Assembly: GCA_019634835.1 (NCBI GenBank)
Contig: JAHCAO010000003.1
Coordinates: forward strand, 1-64,000
Source of the DNA: Gammaproteobacteria bacterium
Lineage (GTDB): Bacteria > Pseudomonadota > Gammaproteobacteria > DSM-16500
Reading direction: 5' to 3'
DNA length: 64,000 bases
A program made the position numbers and the translations under genes. The notes under the pieces are model-generated. The model was not told the origin of the DNA. It made no database searches and saw only the letters and a program-made list of their open reading frames with translations. This document shows positions 18,852-27,134 of this stretch, piece by piece; positions within the stretch are counted from its first letter, which is position 1; each line of letters begins with the position of its first letter.

Positions 18852-19043
18852 AAATTTAGTAAGCGTTCGGTGATAGCCGCATCTAAGCAAGGTAGCTCTT
18901 TTTATTTTTTATATTATTCGGTCGCAAAAGACGTTTCCTTTCCGGTTTTTGCTAAAGCGGACTCCTGTCCACTTTCCCTCATATAAAAAGTAAAAAGAGC
19001 TACCTTGCTTAGATGCGGCTATCACCGAACGCTTACTAAATTT
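18852..19043. repeat. Large palindromic element A1 (53-bp perfect arms)
   Basis: Arms 18852-18904 and 18991-19043 are exact reverse complements over 53 bases; the A/T-rich inner ends extend pairing with small breaks. The 86-base centre contains GGTCGCAAAAGACG and a GGAC-TCCT-GTCC hairpin. Almost the same centre recurs at 52596-52658 inside a different pair of arms. It encodes no protein and no transposase is nearby. Confidence 0.95.
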
Positions 19044-19176
19044 CAAGCGAATCGCTGTAAATGTCAAGTAATGCTCTGACAAATTTAAATATCTTGACGA
19101 TAGAAGGGATTTAATTTGATAATTAAATCCATCTATATTTTGTGAAAGGGAAGTCTTTGTGGTTTATAGCGATAAT

Positions 19177-19224
19177 GGAAACGTCTTTTGCGACCGAAAA
19201 GAATAAAAGGGGCAGGCTTGTTCA
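19177..19224. repeat. Truncated, inverted half-copy of palindrome family A
   Basis: Starts with GGAAACGTCTTTTGCGACCG, the reverse complement of the 5' part of the A-family centre, then runs into AAAAGGGGCAGGC, which resembles the inner arm of the copy at 52.5 kb. The other arm is absent. It ends about 10 bases before a TATAAT upstream of the bactofilin gene. Confidence 0.75.
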
Positions 19225-19292
19225 TATACCGCTATAATAGATCAGCTACCGGGTATGGCTCACACTTTAATTAAGTCATGGAGGAATAAAAG

Positions 19293-20393
19293 ATGTCGCT
19301 AGATAATGCAAGCCCAAGCCACTCAAGTCAGGATGAAACATTGCCTGTTCTTTCTAATGATGCTAATCGTGAACCACCTGTGATACAAAGTTCAGTAATT
19401 GGTAAAGCTATGCTTATAAAAGGTGATATTTCTGCAAGAGAAGATATGGTCATCAATGGACGGCTTGAAGGAACAGTTGCGCTTAAAAGTAATAAGCTTG
19501 TTATTGGTGCGGATGGACAGATTGAGGCGAATGCATTCGCCAAAGTCATTATTGTTAGTGGTGAGTTAAAAGGTGATGTCTATGCAAGTGAACAGGTTAT
19601 CGTTACCGCAACTGGCCGTGTGATTGGCGATATTTATACTGCTGATGTTAAGATTGAAGATGGAGCGTTGATCGATGGAAATATTGATATGCAAAACCAG
19701 GATATTTTCAAGCAGCATGCCGTTCCTGAAATTCATGATGATGGCCACTCAAAAGCAACTGGGTTAGGTTTTTTATTTAAAAAAAACCGAGAACTACCTC
19801 ATACCGACGTAGATAGTCACAAAGATATTCCTTCAAGCACTAACTTATCTAAAGAATTATTTTCCTCAGTTGATGACAAAAAATCTGAGTTATCGGTAAT
19901 CGGCGAGTCTGTTATGGTGAAGGGAGAGATCATTTCAGGTGGGAATGCAATCATTTATGGTGAAATTGACGGAGTGATATACTTTAAAAATAATGGCGTA
20001 GGTATTGGTGAGTATTCTCGTGTTAAAGCAACAGTTTTTGCTAAATCTATTGTTGTACATGGCCAAATAAGAGGAAATATTTATGCCAGCGAAAAAGTTA
20101 TCATAAAAAATCCTGGAGATGTGTGTGGAGAGATTCATGCACCTCGTGTTAGTACAGAAAATGGTGCTGTCATCATGGGTAAGATTAAAATGGAGCCTCA
20201 AGATATTGAACAAATGTATTCTAATATGCTTGGGATTTCAGCAGATAAAGAAGCTAAACAAAATAAAGAAGTATCTTCGGGTGATGTACTCAGTGGAGAT
20301 ACGGTACGTGTATTAAAAGAGCATACAGAGTCTATTAAATCTGCTATACAACCTAAAGACTCATCATGGCCAATTTTTTATCCTCGATCATGA
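19293..20393 (+). CDS. Tandem bactofilin (two polymer-forming domains)
   Basis: 366 residues containing two bactofilin (DUF583) beta-helix domains, about 35-130 and 200-300. Each begins with a VIGxxxxxKGxI strand and runs through repeating short beta rungs: VINGRLEG, LVIGADGQI, VIVSGELKGDVYAS in the first; IIYGEIDG, VGIGEYSRV, IVVHGQIRGNIYAS in the second. Most bacterial bactofilins carry one domain of 100-180 residues; here two are joined by a charged linker, with low-complexity tails. Bactofilins self-assemble into membrane-associated filaments that localise cell-envelope enzymes. The start follows a strong GGAGG. It stands alone, ending at a clear bidirectional terminator. Confidence 0.88.
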   Translation: MSLDNASPSHSSQDETLPVLSNDANREPPVIQSSVIGKAMLIKGDISAREDMVINGRLEGTVALKSNKLVIGADGQIEANAFAKVIIVSGELKGDVYASEQVIVTATGRVIGDIYTADVKIEDGALIDGNIDMQNQDIFKQHAVPEIHDDGHSKATGLGFLFKKNRELPHTDVDSHKDIPSSTNLSKELFSSVDDKKSELSVIGESVMVKGEIISGGNAIIYGEIDGVIYFKNNGVGIGEYSRVKATVFAKSIVVHGQIRGNIYASEKVIIKNPGDVCGEIHAPRVSTENGAVIMGKIKMEPQDIEQMYSNMLGISADKEAKQNKEVSSGDVLSGDTVRVLKEHTESIKSAIQPKDSSWPIFYPRS

Positions 20394-20445
20394 TAAAGCA
20401 AAGCGGTAGCACTCTATGGTTGCTTACCATTGGGATGTTAAATCA

Positions 20446-20473
20446 AAACTCGGTCATATGCGACCGAGTTTTT
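20446..20473. terminator. Bidirectional rho-independent terminator
   Basis: A perfect stem AAACTCGGTC / GACCGAGTTT (extendable by one A-T pair) with loop ATATGC is followed by T on the plus strand and T on the minus strand. It lies in the 86-base gap between convergent genes and can serve both the bactofilin and the AI-2E-type permease. Confidence 0.85.
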
Positions 20474-20479
20474 AATGCA

Positions 20480-21487
20480 TTAGGTGTGATAATAGCGTTG
20501 GCTAAAAAAGCGAGCAATCGCCATTAATACAGCTGCAACTGGTAAGGCGAGTAAAATACCAAAGAAACCAAATAGTGTCCCACCTGCCATGATAGAGAAA
20601 ATGACAGCAACTGGGTGTAACCCTATACGTTCCCCAATTAAGTATGGAGTCAATATATAGCCTTCGATTGCTTGTCCAATAACAAATACAATCAGCACAT
20701 ATAAAATTGATTCGTAGGTTCCTGTTTGAAGGAACGCGGTTATGGAGGCAGCAATAACAACAAATAAAGAACCAAGATAGGGTACTATGCTTAATAACCC
20801 ACCTATTAATCCTATGATGAGTCCAAGTCTCAGTCCAACAATGCTTAAACCAATCCCATAAATTAAACCAAGACATAGCATGACTATTAATTGTCCACGG
20901 ATGAATGCACTGAGTACTTCATCGCAGTCACGTGCAAGCTGAATAATGCTATGTGCAGATTGTGCAGGGAGTAAATTTTTTATGTTATCTAAAATTCTAT
21001 CCCAATCTCGCAGTAGGTAAAACGTGACAACAGGCGTTAATACAATACTAATAATTAATTGAATAGCTGCAAAGCTGGAGTGTACGAATGCTGTCACGAC
21101 CCATCCTGTTTTTGATAGGGTAGAAGGCAATGATGATTTTAGGGTATTCATATTAATGAATTGAAGTAGCCATGGCATGCCAACAGTTTTTGTCCATTCG
21201 ATTAGTTGTGGAATCATAGCAAACAATACTTCAATTTGTCTGATGATATGCGGATATAAAAAGGAAATAAGTAGGGTAGTAGCGCTAAAAAGAAACAGAA
21301 AAATTAGTATAACGCTAAGTAAGTGCGGGAGATGCCATTTCTCTAATCGCTTTACTAATGGGTTAACTAAGTATGCCAGCAATGCACCTAGCAAAAAAGG
21401 TGTCATGATAGGTGCAAGCAAATACAATAATGTAATAACTAATATAGTGACAAATATAAAAATAGCTTGGTTACTAAATGGCTTCAT
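20480..21487 (-). CDS. AI-2E family transporter (PerM/YdiK-like)
   Basis: 335-residue membrane protein with the AI-2E exporter family layout: an N-terminal cluster of spans (FIFVTILVITLLYLLAPIMTPF then LLGALLAYLVNPLVKRLEK), a central amphipathic region, and a C-terminal set including GGLLSIVPYLGSL and IEGYILTPYLIGERIGLHP, the most conserved block. I placed the start at the ATG preceded by AAAGGA. The frame is open a further 200 bases upstream, but that extension lacks a ribosome-binding site and does not look like family sequence. Members include Na+/H+ antiporters and the proposed AI-2 exporter; the substrate here is unknown. Confidence 0.88.
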   Translation of the reverse strand: MKPFSNQAIFIFVTILVITLLYLLAPIMTPFLLGALLAYLVNPLVKRLEKWHLPHLLSVILIFLFLFSATTLLISFLYPHIIRQIEVLFAMIPQLIEWTKTVGMPWLLQFINMNTLKSSLPSTLSKTGWVVTAFVHSSFAAIQLIISIVLTPVVTFYLLRDWDRILDNIKNLLPAQSAHSIIQLARDCDEVLSAFIRGQLIVMLCLGLIYGIGLSIVGLRLGLIIGLIGGLLSIVPYLGSLFVVIAASITAFLQTGTYESILYVLIVFVIGQAIEGYILTPYLIGERIGLHPVAVIFSIMAGGTLFGFFGILLALPVAAVLMAIARFFSQRYYHT

Positions 21488-21672
21488 GCTAAGTCCTTTA
21501 TGAAATCCGGCTACATTATACATTATGATGACTATCAAACATAACCATCGAAATGCTATATAATATTGGGATACATTATGAACAATTAACGAGCAGATAG
21601 GCGTTTGCGAGTCGCTGCAAAGAACTATCATGCATCCTAATATTGTTAAAAAACGGTGACTGGAGGAAGGGA

Positions 21673-22653
21673 ATGAGTGCTTTGGCTTCAATGATAGTGG
21701 AGTTTAATCTCATAGACCATAGTTACAAACAAATTCAGCTAGATGATCTTGAAGTGGATTTTCATAAAAAAAATAAAATTTATTGGGTGCATGTTGATTT
21801 AAATCAGCAGGATGTTTTTAAAAAAATTTCGGAGAAATTGCAGTTTCCTGATCATGTCATAGATCTGTGTAAGTTGAAAGATACGAGGTTTACACTGCTT
21901 GATACAAGTGAGTCACTGACAATTAGAATTCAATCTGTGCAATCTACAGAATTACAATTAAAAAAAGAAATTATCTATGAGAGCTTAGTTATCCATTTGA
22001 CCCCATATTATTGCCTTACTTTTGCCAAGTCGCCCCTTCCTGCATTAACTTCTTTTGTAGAGGGATATTCTAAAGCGCTGAAATATGCTAGAACACCATG
22101 TTTTATTTTGTTTGTAATTTTGGATAACGTAATAAATAATTACTCTGATATTCTTTATGAATATGAGTTGATTGTAGATAAAATCGATTTGCGTATACGT
22201 AAAACATCAAAAAATATTTATAATGATGTCATGCACACGAAGAAAAAAGTTATGAAGGCCGAACGTCATGCAGCGACAGTACGTGACATTTTAATGCGTA
22301 TCTCTGGTCGTAAAATTATGGTGATTTCTGAGCAGTGTCGAATATCTTTATGCAATTTGTTTGATCATAGCCAAATGATTGTTGGTGAAGCAATAGCAAT
22401 CAGAGAAATTTTAAACGGTATACTGGATCAAATTGATAATACATTAATGCATAAAATGAGTGAATCAATGCAATTACTGACAGCATTTGCGGCAATTTTT
22501 TTACCTTTGACACTAATTGCTGGAATTTATGGTATGAATTTTCGATGGATGCCTGAGTTGGAATGGAAATATGGCTATTTCTCAGCTTTAGGTTTGATGC
22601 TTATCTGCGGCTGTATTTTGTATTTTATTTTCAAGAAAAAAGAATGGTTTTAA
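21673..22653 (+). CDS. CorA/ZntB-family divalent cation transporter
   Basis: 326 residues: a long soluble N-terminal domain, a long helix with a basic segment (LRIRKTSKNIYNDVMHTKKK), then two C-terminal spans with the signature YGMNF between them and a Lys-rich tail (FIFKKKEWF). This matches CorA pentamers, which conduct Mg2+ or, in the ZntB branch, Zn2+. I chose the ATG directly behind GGAGGAAGGGA; an upstream in-frame ATG 30 bases earlier lacks such a site. The residue after GMN is Phe rather than the common Pro (GMNFRWMPEL), which is frequent in ZntB-like members, so the metal is left open. Confidence 0.88.
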   Translation: MSALASMIVEFNLIDHSYKQIQLDDLEVDFHKKNKIYWVHVDLNQQDVFKKISEKLQFPDHVIDLCKLKDTRFTLLDTSESLTIRIQSVQSTELQLKKEIIYESLVIHLTPYYCLTFAKSPLPALTSFVEGYSKALKYARTPCFILFVILDNVINNYSDILYEYELIVDKIDLRIRKTSKNIYNDVMHTKKKVMKAERHAATVRDILMRISGRKIMVISEQCRISLCNLFDHSQMIVGEAIAIREILNGILDQIDNTLMHKMSESMQLLTAFAAIFLPLTLIAGIYGMNFRWMPELEWKYGYFSALGLMLICGCILYFIFKKKEWF

Positions 22654-22717
22654 GCGATCATTTAGACTCCATGCTAAAGCGTCATGCACTCCTTCATCTG
22701 ATGTATATGCAACCATG

Positions 22718-22760
22718 ACTAATACTGCCTTTCAATAAATTGAAACGCTACAGGTATAGT
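22718..22760. repeat. Degenerate palindrome, family C copy 1
   Basis: TTTCAAT-AA-ATTGAAA at the centre with weaker outward pairing. The right arm (ATTGAAACGCTACAGGTATA) matches the right arm of the element at 56798-56847. It lies in the leader of the FKBP gene. Confidence 0.55.
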
Positions 22761-22811
22761 AGTATGATTTAGCTTGTTTTTGGATCTGTTTAGTCTAGGA
22801 GTATAAACATT

Positions 22812-23336
22812 ATGAAAAATGGAGTTGCGATGAAATCATTAATTATTTCAATCATTGGATTGGGTCTTATGTCTGCTAATAGTTACGCAGTAGAAACCCA
22901 AGGTGCTCAACCAACAACAGGAACTCAAATGCAGTCAACTATAAATCAAGGTAATGTTACTAGTGAATCTTTTCTTGAGGCAAACAAATCTAAACCTGGA
23001 GTAGTAATTTTGCCAAGTGGATTGCAATACAAAATAATTAAAGAGGGGAATGGTTCAAGCCCAACAATAAATGATACGGTGACAGTGAATTATTCCGGCA
23101 CATTGATTGATGGTACAGAATTTGATAGCTCTTATAAACGTGGTGAACCTGCTACATTTCCTGTTAGTGGGGTGATACCTGGGTGGACAGAGGCATTGCA
23201 ATTAATGAAAGTGGGTTCTACGTGGGAGCTTTACATTCCTGCTTCATTAGCATACGGTGCAACTGGGGCACCGCCGGTTATTGGGCCCAATCAGACCTTA
23301 ATTTTTAAGGTCGAATTATTAGGTATTAATAAATAG
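22812..23336 (+). CDS. FKBP-type peptidyl-prolyl isomerase, exported (Mip/FklB-like)
   Basis: 174 residues: a signal peptide with predicted cleavage after SYA, a Thr/Gln-rich linker, and a C-terminal FKBP domain (about 75-172). The domain has the hallmarks [45 protein letters not shown] and [13 protein letters not shown]. Active-site aromatic and Asp residues (Y, D, W in PGWTEA, Y) are present. It lacks the long N-terminal dimer helix of Legionella Mip and is closer in size to single-domain relatives. It should act on proline bonds of periplasmic proteins. A second in-frame ATG 18 bases in, preceded by GGAG, is an equally good start. It is monocistronic, followed by tRNA-Leu. Confidence 0.92.
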   Translation: MKNGVAMKSLIISIIGLGLMSANSYAVETQGAQPTTGTQMQSTINQGNVTSESFLEANKSKPGVVILPSGLQYKIIKEGNGSSPTINDTVTVNYSGTLIDGTEFDSSYKRGEPATFPVSGVIPGWTEALQLMKVGSTWELYIPASLAYGATGAPPVIGPNQTLIFKVELLGINK

Positions 23337-23411
23337 CTTTATTTATTTTGATCTTGGGTATTGATAAAATGCTAGCGGTTCGCTAGGAAGTACCCGAACC
23401 ATTATGATGTA

Positions 23412-23493
23412 GCGAAAGTGGCGGAACTGGTAGACGCGCTGGATTTAGGTTCCAGTGGGGTAACCCGTGAGAGTTCGAGTCTCTCCTTTCGCA
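23412..23493 (+). tRNA. tRNA-Leu (UAG)
   Basis: The acceptor GCGAAAG pairs with CTTTCGC. There is a D arm, an anticodon stem CTGGA/TCCAG around TTTAGGT with anticodon TAG, a long variable arm (GGGG..CCC type) and a T arm with GTTCGAGTC. The discriminator is A and the 3' CCA is not encoded (TGC follows). Confidence 0.96.
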
Positions 23494-23764
23494 TGCAGTT
23501 TTCTGCTGCCGTGAAAATGCTACAGCAGCTTCCTGATTTTTAGATGATTGGGGGTTGGGAAGGAATTGCAGCTCTTTTCTTTCTGCAGGGCATCAGAGTA
23601 AAGAAACCATCTCTATGTTTTTCAAGAGGAATGGTTGAAAATTCTGGTTTGCAATAGAATTTATCAATATAATAACGCCGAATCAAAAAACTCTTTTTTA
23701 AGAGAGCTACTTGATTTTATTGAGTTTAAAGGTACAAGTTTATTTGATTCTTTGAGGCCATATC

Positions 23765-25063
23765 ATGCAAGTATCAGTTGAAGAAGTTAGCAATATTAAA
23801 CGTCGTCTTACTATTGTTGTACCTGTTGACCAAGTGGAAGAAGCTTATATTAAACAAATCAATCGCTTTGCAAAAAATGCAAATATAAAGGGTTTTAGAC
23901 CAGGTAAAGCACCGTTAGCTTATATCCAGCAACGTTTTGGCAGTGATGCACGTAAAGAAGCATTAAGTGATGTAATTCAGAAGACACTTTACGAAGCTCT
24001 CAATGAACAAAAACTAACACCAGTTAGCCCACCTCAAGTTGAGCCAAAGGTGATCACACCTAATCAACCATTAGAGTTCGTAGCATCTTTTGAAATATTA
24101 CCCAACATTGAGAAAATTCAGTTTTCAATGGAGACGGTCGAAAAACTCAATGTTGAAGTCAGTCTAGAAGATATTAAGCGTGTTATCGATCAATTACTAA
24201 AACAATATACAAAATGGACTATTGTTGATCGCCCAGCTAAAGAGCAAGATCGGGTTGTTATTGATTATCATGCTATTTTTGAAGGGCAAGCAGACCTTGA
24301 GAATAAAGTGCAAAACTTTCCATTAGAAATTGGTAGTAAACACATGCTTCCAGGCTTTGAAGATGGACTATTAGGTGCAAAAGCAGGGGATGAGCGTACA
24401 CTGAATCTTATTTTTCCAGCTGATTTCTCTATTAAAGAAAAAGCAGGTAAGCCAGTCGATTTCATTATTCATATTAAACAAATATTTGAAGCTGAAACAC
24501 CTGAGTTGGACAGCAAATTTATACAAAAACTTGGTGTGAAAAGTGGCAAAGAAGAAGATTTAACTCAACAAATTAGACAATCGTTAGATCATGAGCGCAA
24601 TCGCTTAGTAAAAGAGAAATTGAAAGAACAGGTTTTTCGAGCGTTGCTTGAACAAAATCCATTAGATGTACCAGGCTCTTTGATTGCGCGTGAAGCTAAA
24701 AATATTCACGATGAAATTTATCCACAAGATCAACACCATGATCATCATCAACATTCTGATGATGAACTATCCGCTTTTAGCGATATTGCTAAAAAACGAG
24801 TGGCGTTAGGCCTATTGATAGCTGAATATGCAAAGCAAGTTGATTTGAAAATTGATGTAACCCGCGTGAGTGCCCGCATTCAGGAAATTGCCTCAGCTTA
24901 TGAAAAACCGCAAGACGTAATAGAATGGTTATCATCTGATGAACGACGCGCAAGCATTGAGGCGCAAGTTATGGAAGAACAAGTGCTGGACAAGTTAATT
25001 GAAAATATTCCAGTGACTGAAAAAATAATGAGTTATGCGGAACTCAAGGGTATCCCTCTATAA
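23765..25063 (+). CDS. tig: Trigger factor, ribosome-associated chaperone
   Basis: 432 residues with the full three-part layout: N-terminal ribosome-binding domain with the loop motif GFRPGKAP (residues about 43-50), a FKBP-like isomerase domain (about 160-245, with RVVIDYHAIFEG and LPGFEDGLLGAKAGDE), and a long helical C-terminal chaperone domain. It binds next to the ribosomal exit tunnel and shields nascent chains. The C-terminal arm carries a His-rich stretch (DQHHDHHQHSDDE, near residue 325). It opens the tig-clpP-clpX-lon-hupB block, a conserved order; clpP begins 24 bases after its stop. No clear SD sits at the best distance from the start. Confidence 0.97.
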   Translation: MQVSVEEVSNIKRRLTIVVPVDQVEEAYIKQINRFAKNANIKGFRPGKAPLAYIQQRFGSDARKEALSDVIQKTLYEALNEQKLTPVSPPQVEPKVITPNQPLEFVASFEILPNIEKIQFSMETVEKLNVEVSLEDIKRVIDQLLKQYTKWTIVDRPAKEQDRVVIDYHAIFEGQADLENKVQNFPLEIGSKHMLPGFEDGLLGAKAGDERTLNLIFPADFSIKEKAGKPVDFIIHIKQIFEAETPELDSKFIQKLGVKSGKEEDLTQQIRQSLDHERNRLVKEKLKEQVFRALLEQNPLDVPGSLIAREAKNIHDEIYPQDQHHDHHQHSDDELSAFSDIAKKRVALGLLIAEYAKQVDLKIDVTRVSARIQEIASAYEKPQDVIEWLSSDERRASIEAQVMEEQVLDKLIENIPVTEKIMSYAELKGIPL

Positions 25064-25087
25064 ATGTATTATCAGTAAGGAAGTCCT

Positions 25088-25714
25088 ATGTTTGAGAAAA
25101 TGGTAAATCATCCAACTGTATCTAACTTAGTACCCATGGTAGTTGAGCAAACTGCACGAGGAGAGCGGGCATTTGATATCTATTCAAGGCTGTTAAAAGA
25201 CAGAGTCATTTTTCTTGGAGGGCCAATTGATGATCATACGGCCAACTTAGTGGTTGCACAATTATTGTTCCTTGAATCCGAAAATCCGGATAAAGATATT
25301 TCTATTTATATCAATTCACCAGGCGGTGTTGTAACTGCAGGATTGGGAATTTACGATACAATGCAATTTATTAAGCCAGATGTTAGTACTATGTGCATAG
25401 GCCAAGCTGCTAGCATGGGGGCCTTATTGCTTGCTGGTGGATCTGCAGGTAAGCGTTATTGCTTACCTAATGCCCGAGTCATGATACACCAACCGCTGGG
25501 TGGTGTTCAGGGGCAGGCTTCTGACATAGCGATTCACGCAGAAGAAACCTTAAAAATTCGTACTCGTTTAAACGAAATTTTAGCTAAGCATACCAATCAG
25601 TCTGTAGACATTATCTCTAAAGATACGGATAGGGATCATTTTATGAGCGCTGAAAGAGCCCAAAAGTATGGTATCGTGGATAAAATCCTCGATTACCGAG
25701 CTAATAAGAAGTAA
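25088..25714 (+). CDS. clpP: ATP-dependent Clp protease proteolytic subunit
   Basis: 208 residues, the normal length. The catalytic triad is visible: Ser109 in [10 protein letters not shown], His134 in MIHQPLGG, Asp183 in DTDRDHFM. The ClpP barrel partners with ClpX (next gene) or ClpA to degrade unfolded and tagged proteins in the cytoplasm. The N-terminal ~15 residues before [13 protein letters not shown] are the propeptide-like part that is trimmed in other species. The start has AAGGAAG upstream. The gap to clpX is 81 bases, without a terminator. Confidence 0.98.
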   Translation: MFEKMVNHPTVSNLVPMVVEQTARGERAFDIYSRLLKDRVIFLGGPIDDHTANLVVAQLLFLESENPDKDISIYINSPGGVVTAGLGIYDTMQFIKPDVSTMCIGQAASMGALLLAGGSAGKRYCLPNARVMIHQPLGGVQGQASDIAIHAEETLKIRTRLNEILAKHTNQSVDIISKDTDRDHFMSAERAQKYGIVDKILDYRANKK

Positions 25715-25795
25715 TAATATAAATATGGGCAGTCAGTTGATTTTGTGTAAACCACCCCTATCTTAAATGGGTATATAACTGAAGAGGCTTTGTCT

Positions 25796-27082
25796 ATGAG
25801 TAATGATCAGCGTGGTAACAGCGGAAAGGATAAAGTGTTCCATTGCTCATTTTGTGGGAAAAGCCAACACGAAGTGCGCAAGCTCATTGCCGGCCCCTCT
25901 GTCTATGTTTGCGACGAGTGTGTGGCATTATGTAATGATATTATCAATGAAGAAACTAGTGAGGATAAGTCGCCTACTACTCCTACAGATACTTTGCCGA
26001 GACTACCTGCACCAACAGAAATACGTAAGACGCTTGATGAATATGTGGTTGGTCAGACACAAGCCAAAAAAGTCTTATCTGTTGCTGTGTATAACCATTA
26101 CAAGCGATTACGTAACCATGGTAAACAGGATGAAGTGGAGTTAAACAAAAGTAATATTCTACTGATTGGGCCTACTGGCAGTGGTAAGACATTAATGGCT
26201 GAGACATTAGCGCGACTCTTGAATGTTCCTTTTGTCATTGCTGATGCTACAACACTCACTGAAGCCGGTTATGTAGGTGAAGATGTTGAAAGTATTATAC
26301 AAAAGCTACTTCAGCGCTGTGAATATGATGTTGCTAAAGCTCAAATGGGAATTGTTTATATCGATGAAATTGATAAAATCTCTCGTAAGTCTGAAAATCC
26401 ATCTATTACTCGTGATGTTTCAGGGGAAGGTGTACAACAAGCTTTGCTTAAGTTGATTGAAGGAACAATTGCTTCAGTGCCCCCGCAAGGTGGCAGAAAG
26501 CATCCGCAACAAGAATTTATTCAAGTGGACACACGTAACATATTGTTTATTTGTGGTGGAGCATTCGCTGGGTTAGAAAAAGTGATACGTGACCGGTCTG
26601 AGAAGTCAGGGATAGGATTTTCTGCTGAAATTCATGGCAAAGAAGATGCAAAGACTATTGGTGATGTGTTACGTGAAGTTGAACCTTCAGATTTAATTAA
26701 ATATGGCTTAATACCAGAATTAATTGGTCGTTTGCCCGTTGTTGCAACACTAGAGGAATTAGATAAAGGTGCGTTAGTCAGCATTCTAACTGAACCCAAA
26801 AATGCTTTAATAAAACAGTACCGTAAGCTATTCGAGATGGAAGGAGTTGCGCTTGAGTTTCGTGAAGCAGCATTACATGCCATTGCTGAACGGTGTGTGG
26901 AGAAGAAAACGGGGGCCAGAGGATTGCGTTCTATTCTTGAAAAAGCGTTATTGGACATCATGTACGAACTTCCTTCCTTAAATCATGTCTCAAAAGTAAT
27001 AATTGATGAAGCTGCAATACAGGGTGAAACAAAACCGATAGTGATTTATGAAAATCATGAACAGCAGTCAGCAGCAGAATAG
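25796..27082 (+). CDS. clpX: Clp protease ATPase subunit ClpX
   Basis: 428-residue AAA+ unfoldase. It has an N-terminal C4 zinc domain (CSFCGKSQ and CDECVALC), Walker [10 protein letters not shown], Walker B YIDEIDK, the pore loop GYVGEDVE, and sensor-2 in TGARGLRS. It recognises substrates, unfolds them and feeds them to ClpP, docking through an IGF-type loop (here SGIGFSAEI). I start it at the ATG behind GAAGAGG; a TTG 6 bases upstream is in frame but less likely. It is co-directional with clpP and lon. Confidence 0.98.
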   Translation: MSNDQRGNSGKDKVFHCSFCGKSQHEVRKLIAGPSVYVCDECVALCNDIINEETSEDKSPTTPTDTLPRLPAPTEIRKTLDEYVVGQTQAKKVLSVAVYNHYKRLRNHGKQDEVELNKSNILLIGPTGSGKTLMAETLARLLNVPFVIADATTLTEAGYVGEDVESIIQKLLQRCEYDVAKAQMGIVYIDEIDKISRKSENPSITRDVSGEGVQQALLKLIEGTIASVPPQGGRKHPQQEFIQVDTRNILFICGGAFAGLEKVIRDRSEKSGIGFSAEIHGKEDAKTIGDVLREVEPSDLIKYGLIPELIGRLPVVATLEELDKGALVSILTEPKNALIKQYRKLFEMEGVALEFREAALHAIAERCVEKKTGARGLRSILEKALLDIMYELPSLNHVSKVIIDEAAIQGETKPIVIYENHEQQSAAE

Positions 27083-27134
27083 TGAATGATTTATACTAAA
27101 TATAATAAGCCAACTGAATAACGGAGGGATAATT

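Larger units (their letters stand above)
18816..19292. other. Divergent intergenic region with palindromic repeats
   Basis: 477 bases between the TerC-like and bactofilin genes with no credible reading frame. It holds one complete large palindrome (18852-19043) and an inverted, truncated relative (19177-19224). A TATAAT at 19233-19238 is a possible bactofilin -10 without a matching -35. Confidence 0.7.

Noticed and set aside
18852-19043. Insertion sequence or miniature transposon with recognisable terminal repeats
   Set aside because: Arms are far longer than IS ends, differ between copies, and neither transposase nor clear target duplications are seen. Reported as repeat only.
18816-19292. 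Possible yybP-ykoY manganese riboswitch upstream of the TerC-like gene
   Set aside because: The gap is dominated by a perfect palindrome; I could not find the conserved riboswitch loops.
21488-21691. N-terminal extension of the AI-2E-type permease
   Set aside because: Open in frame but without start signal; the internal ATG with AAAGGA gives the normal family length.
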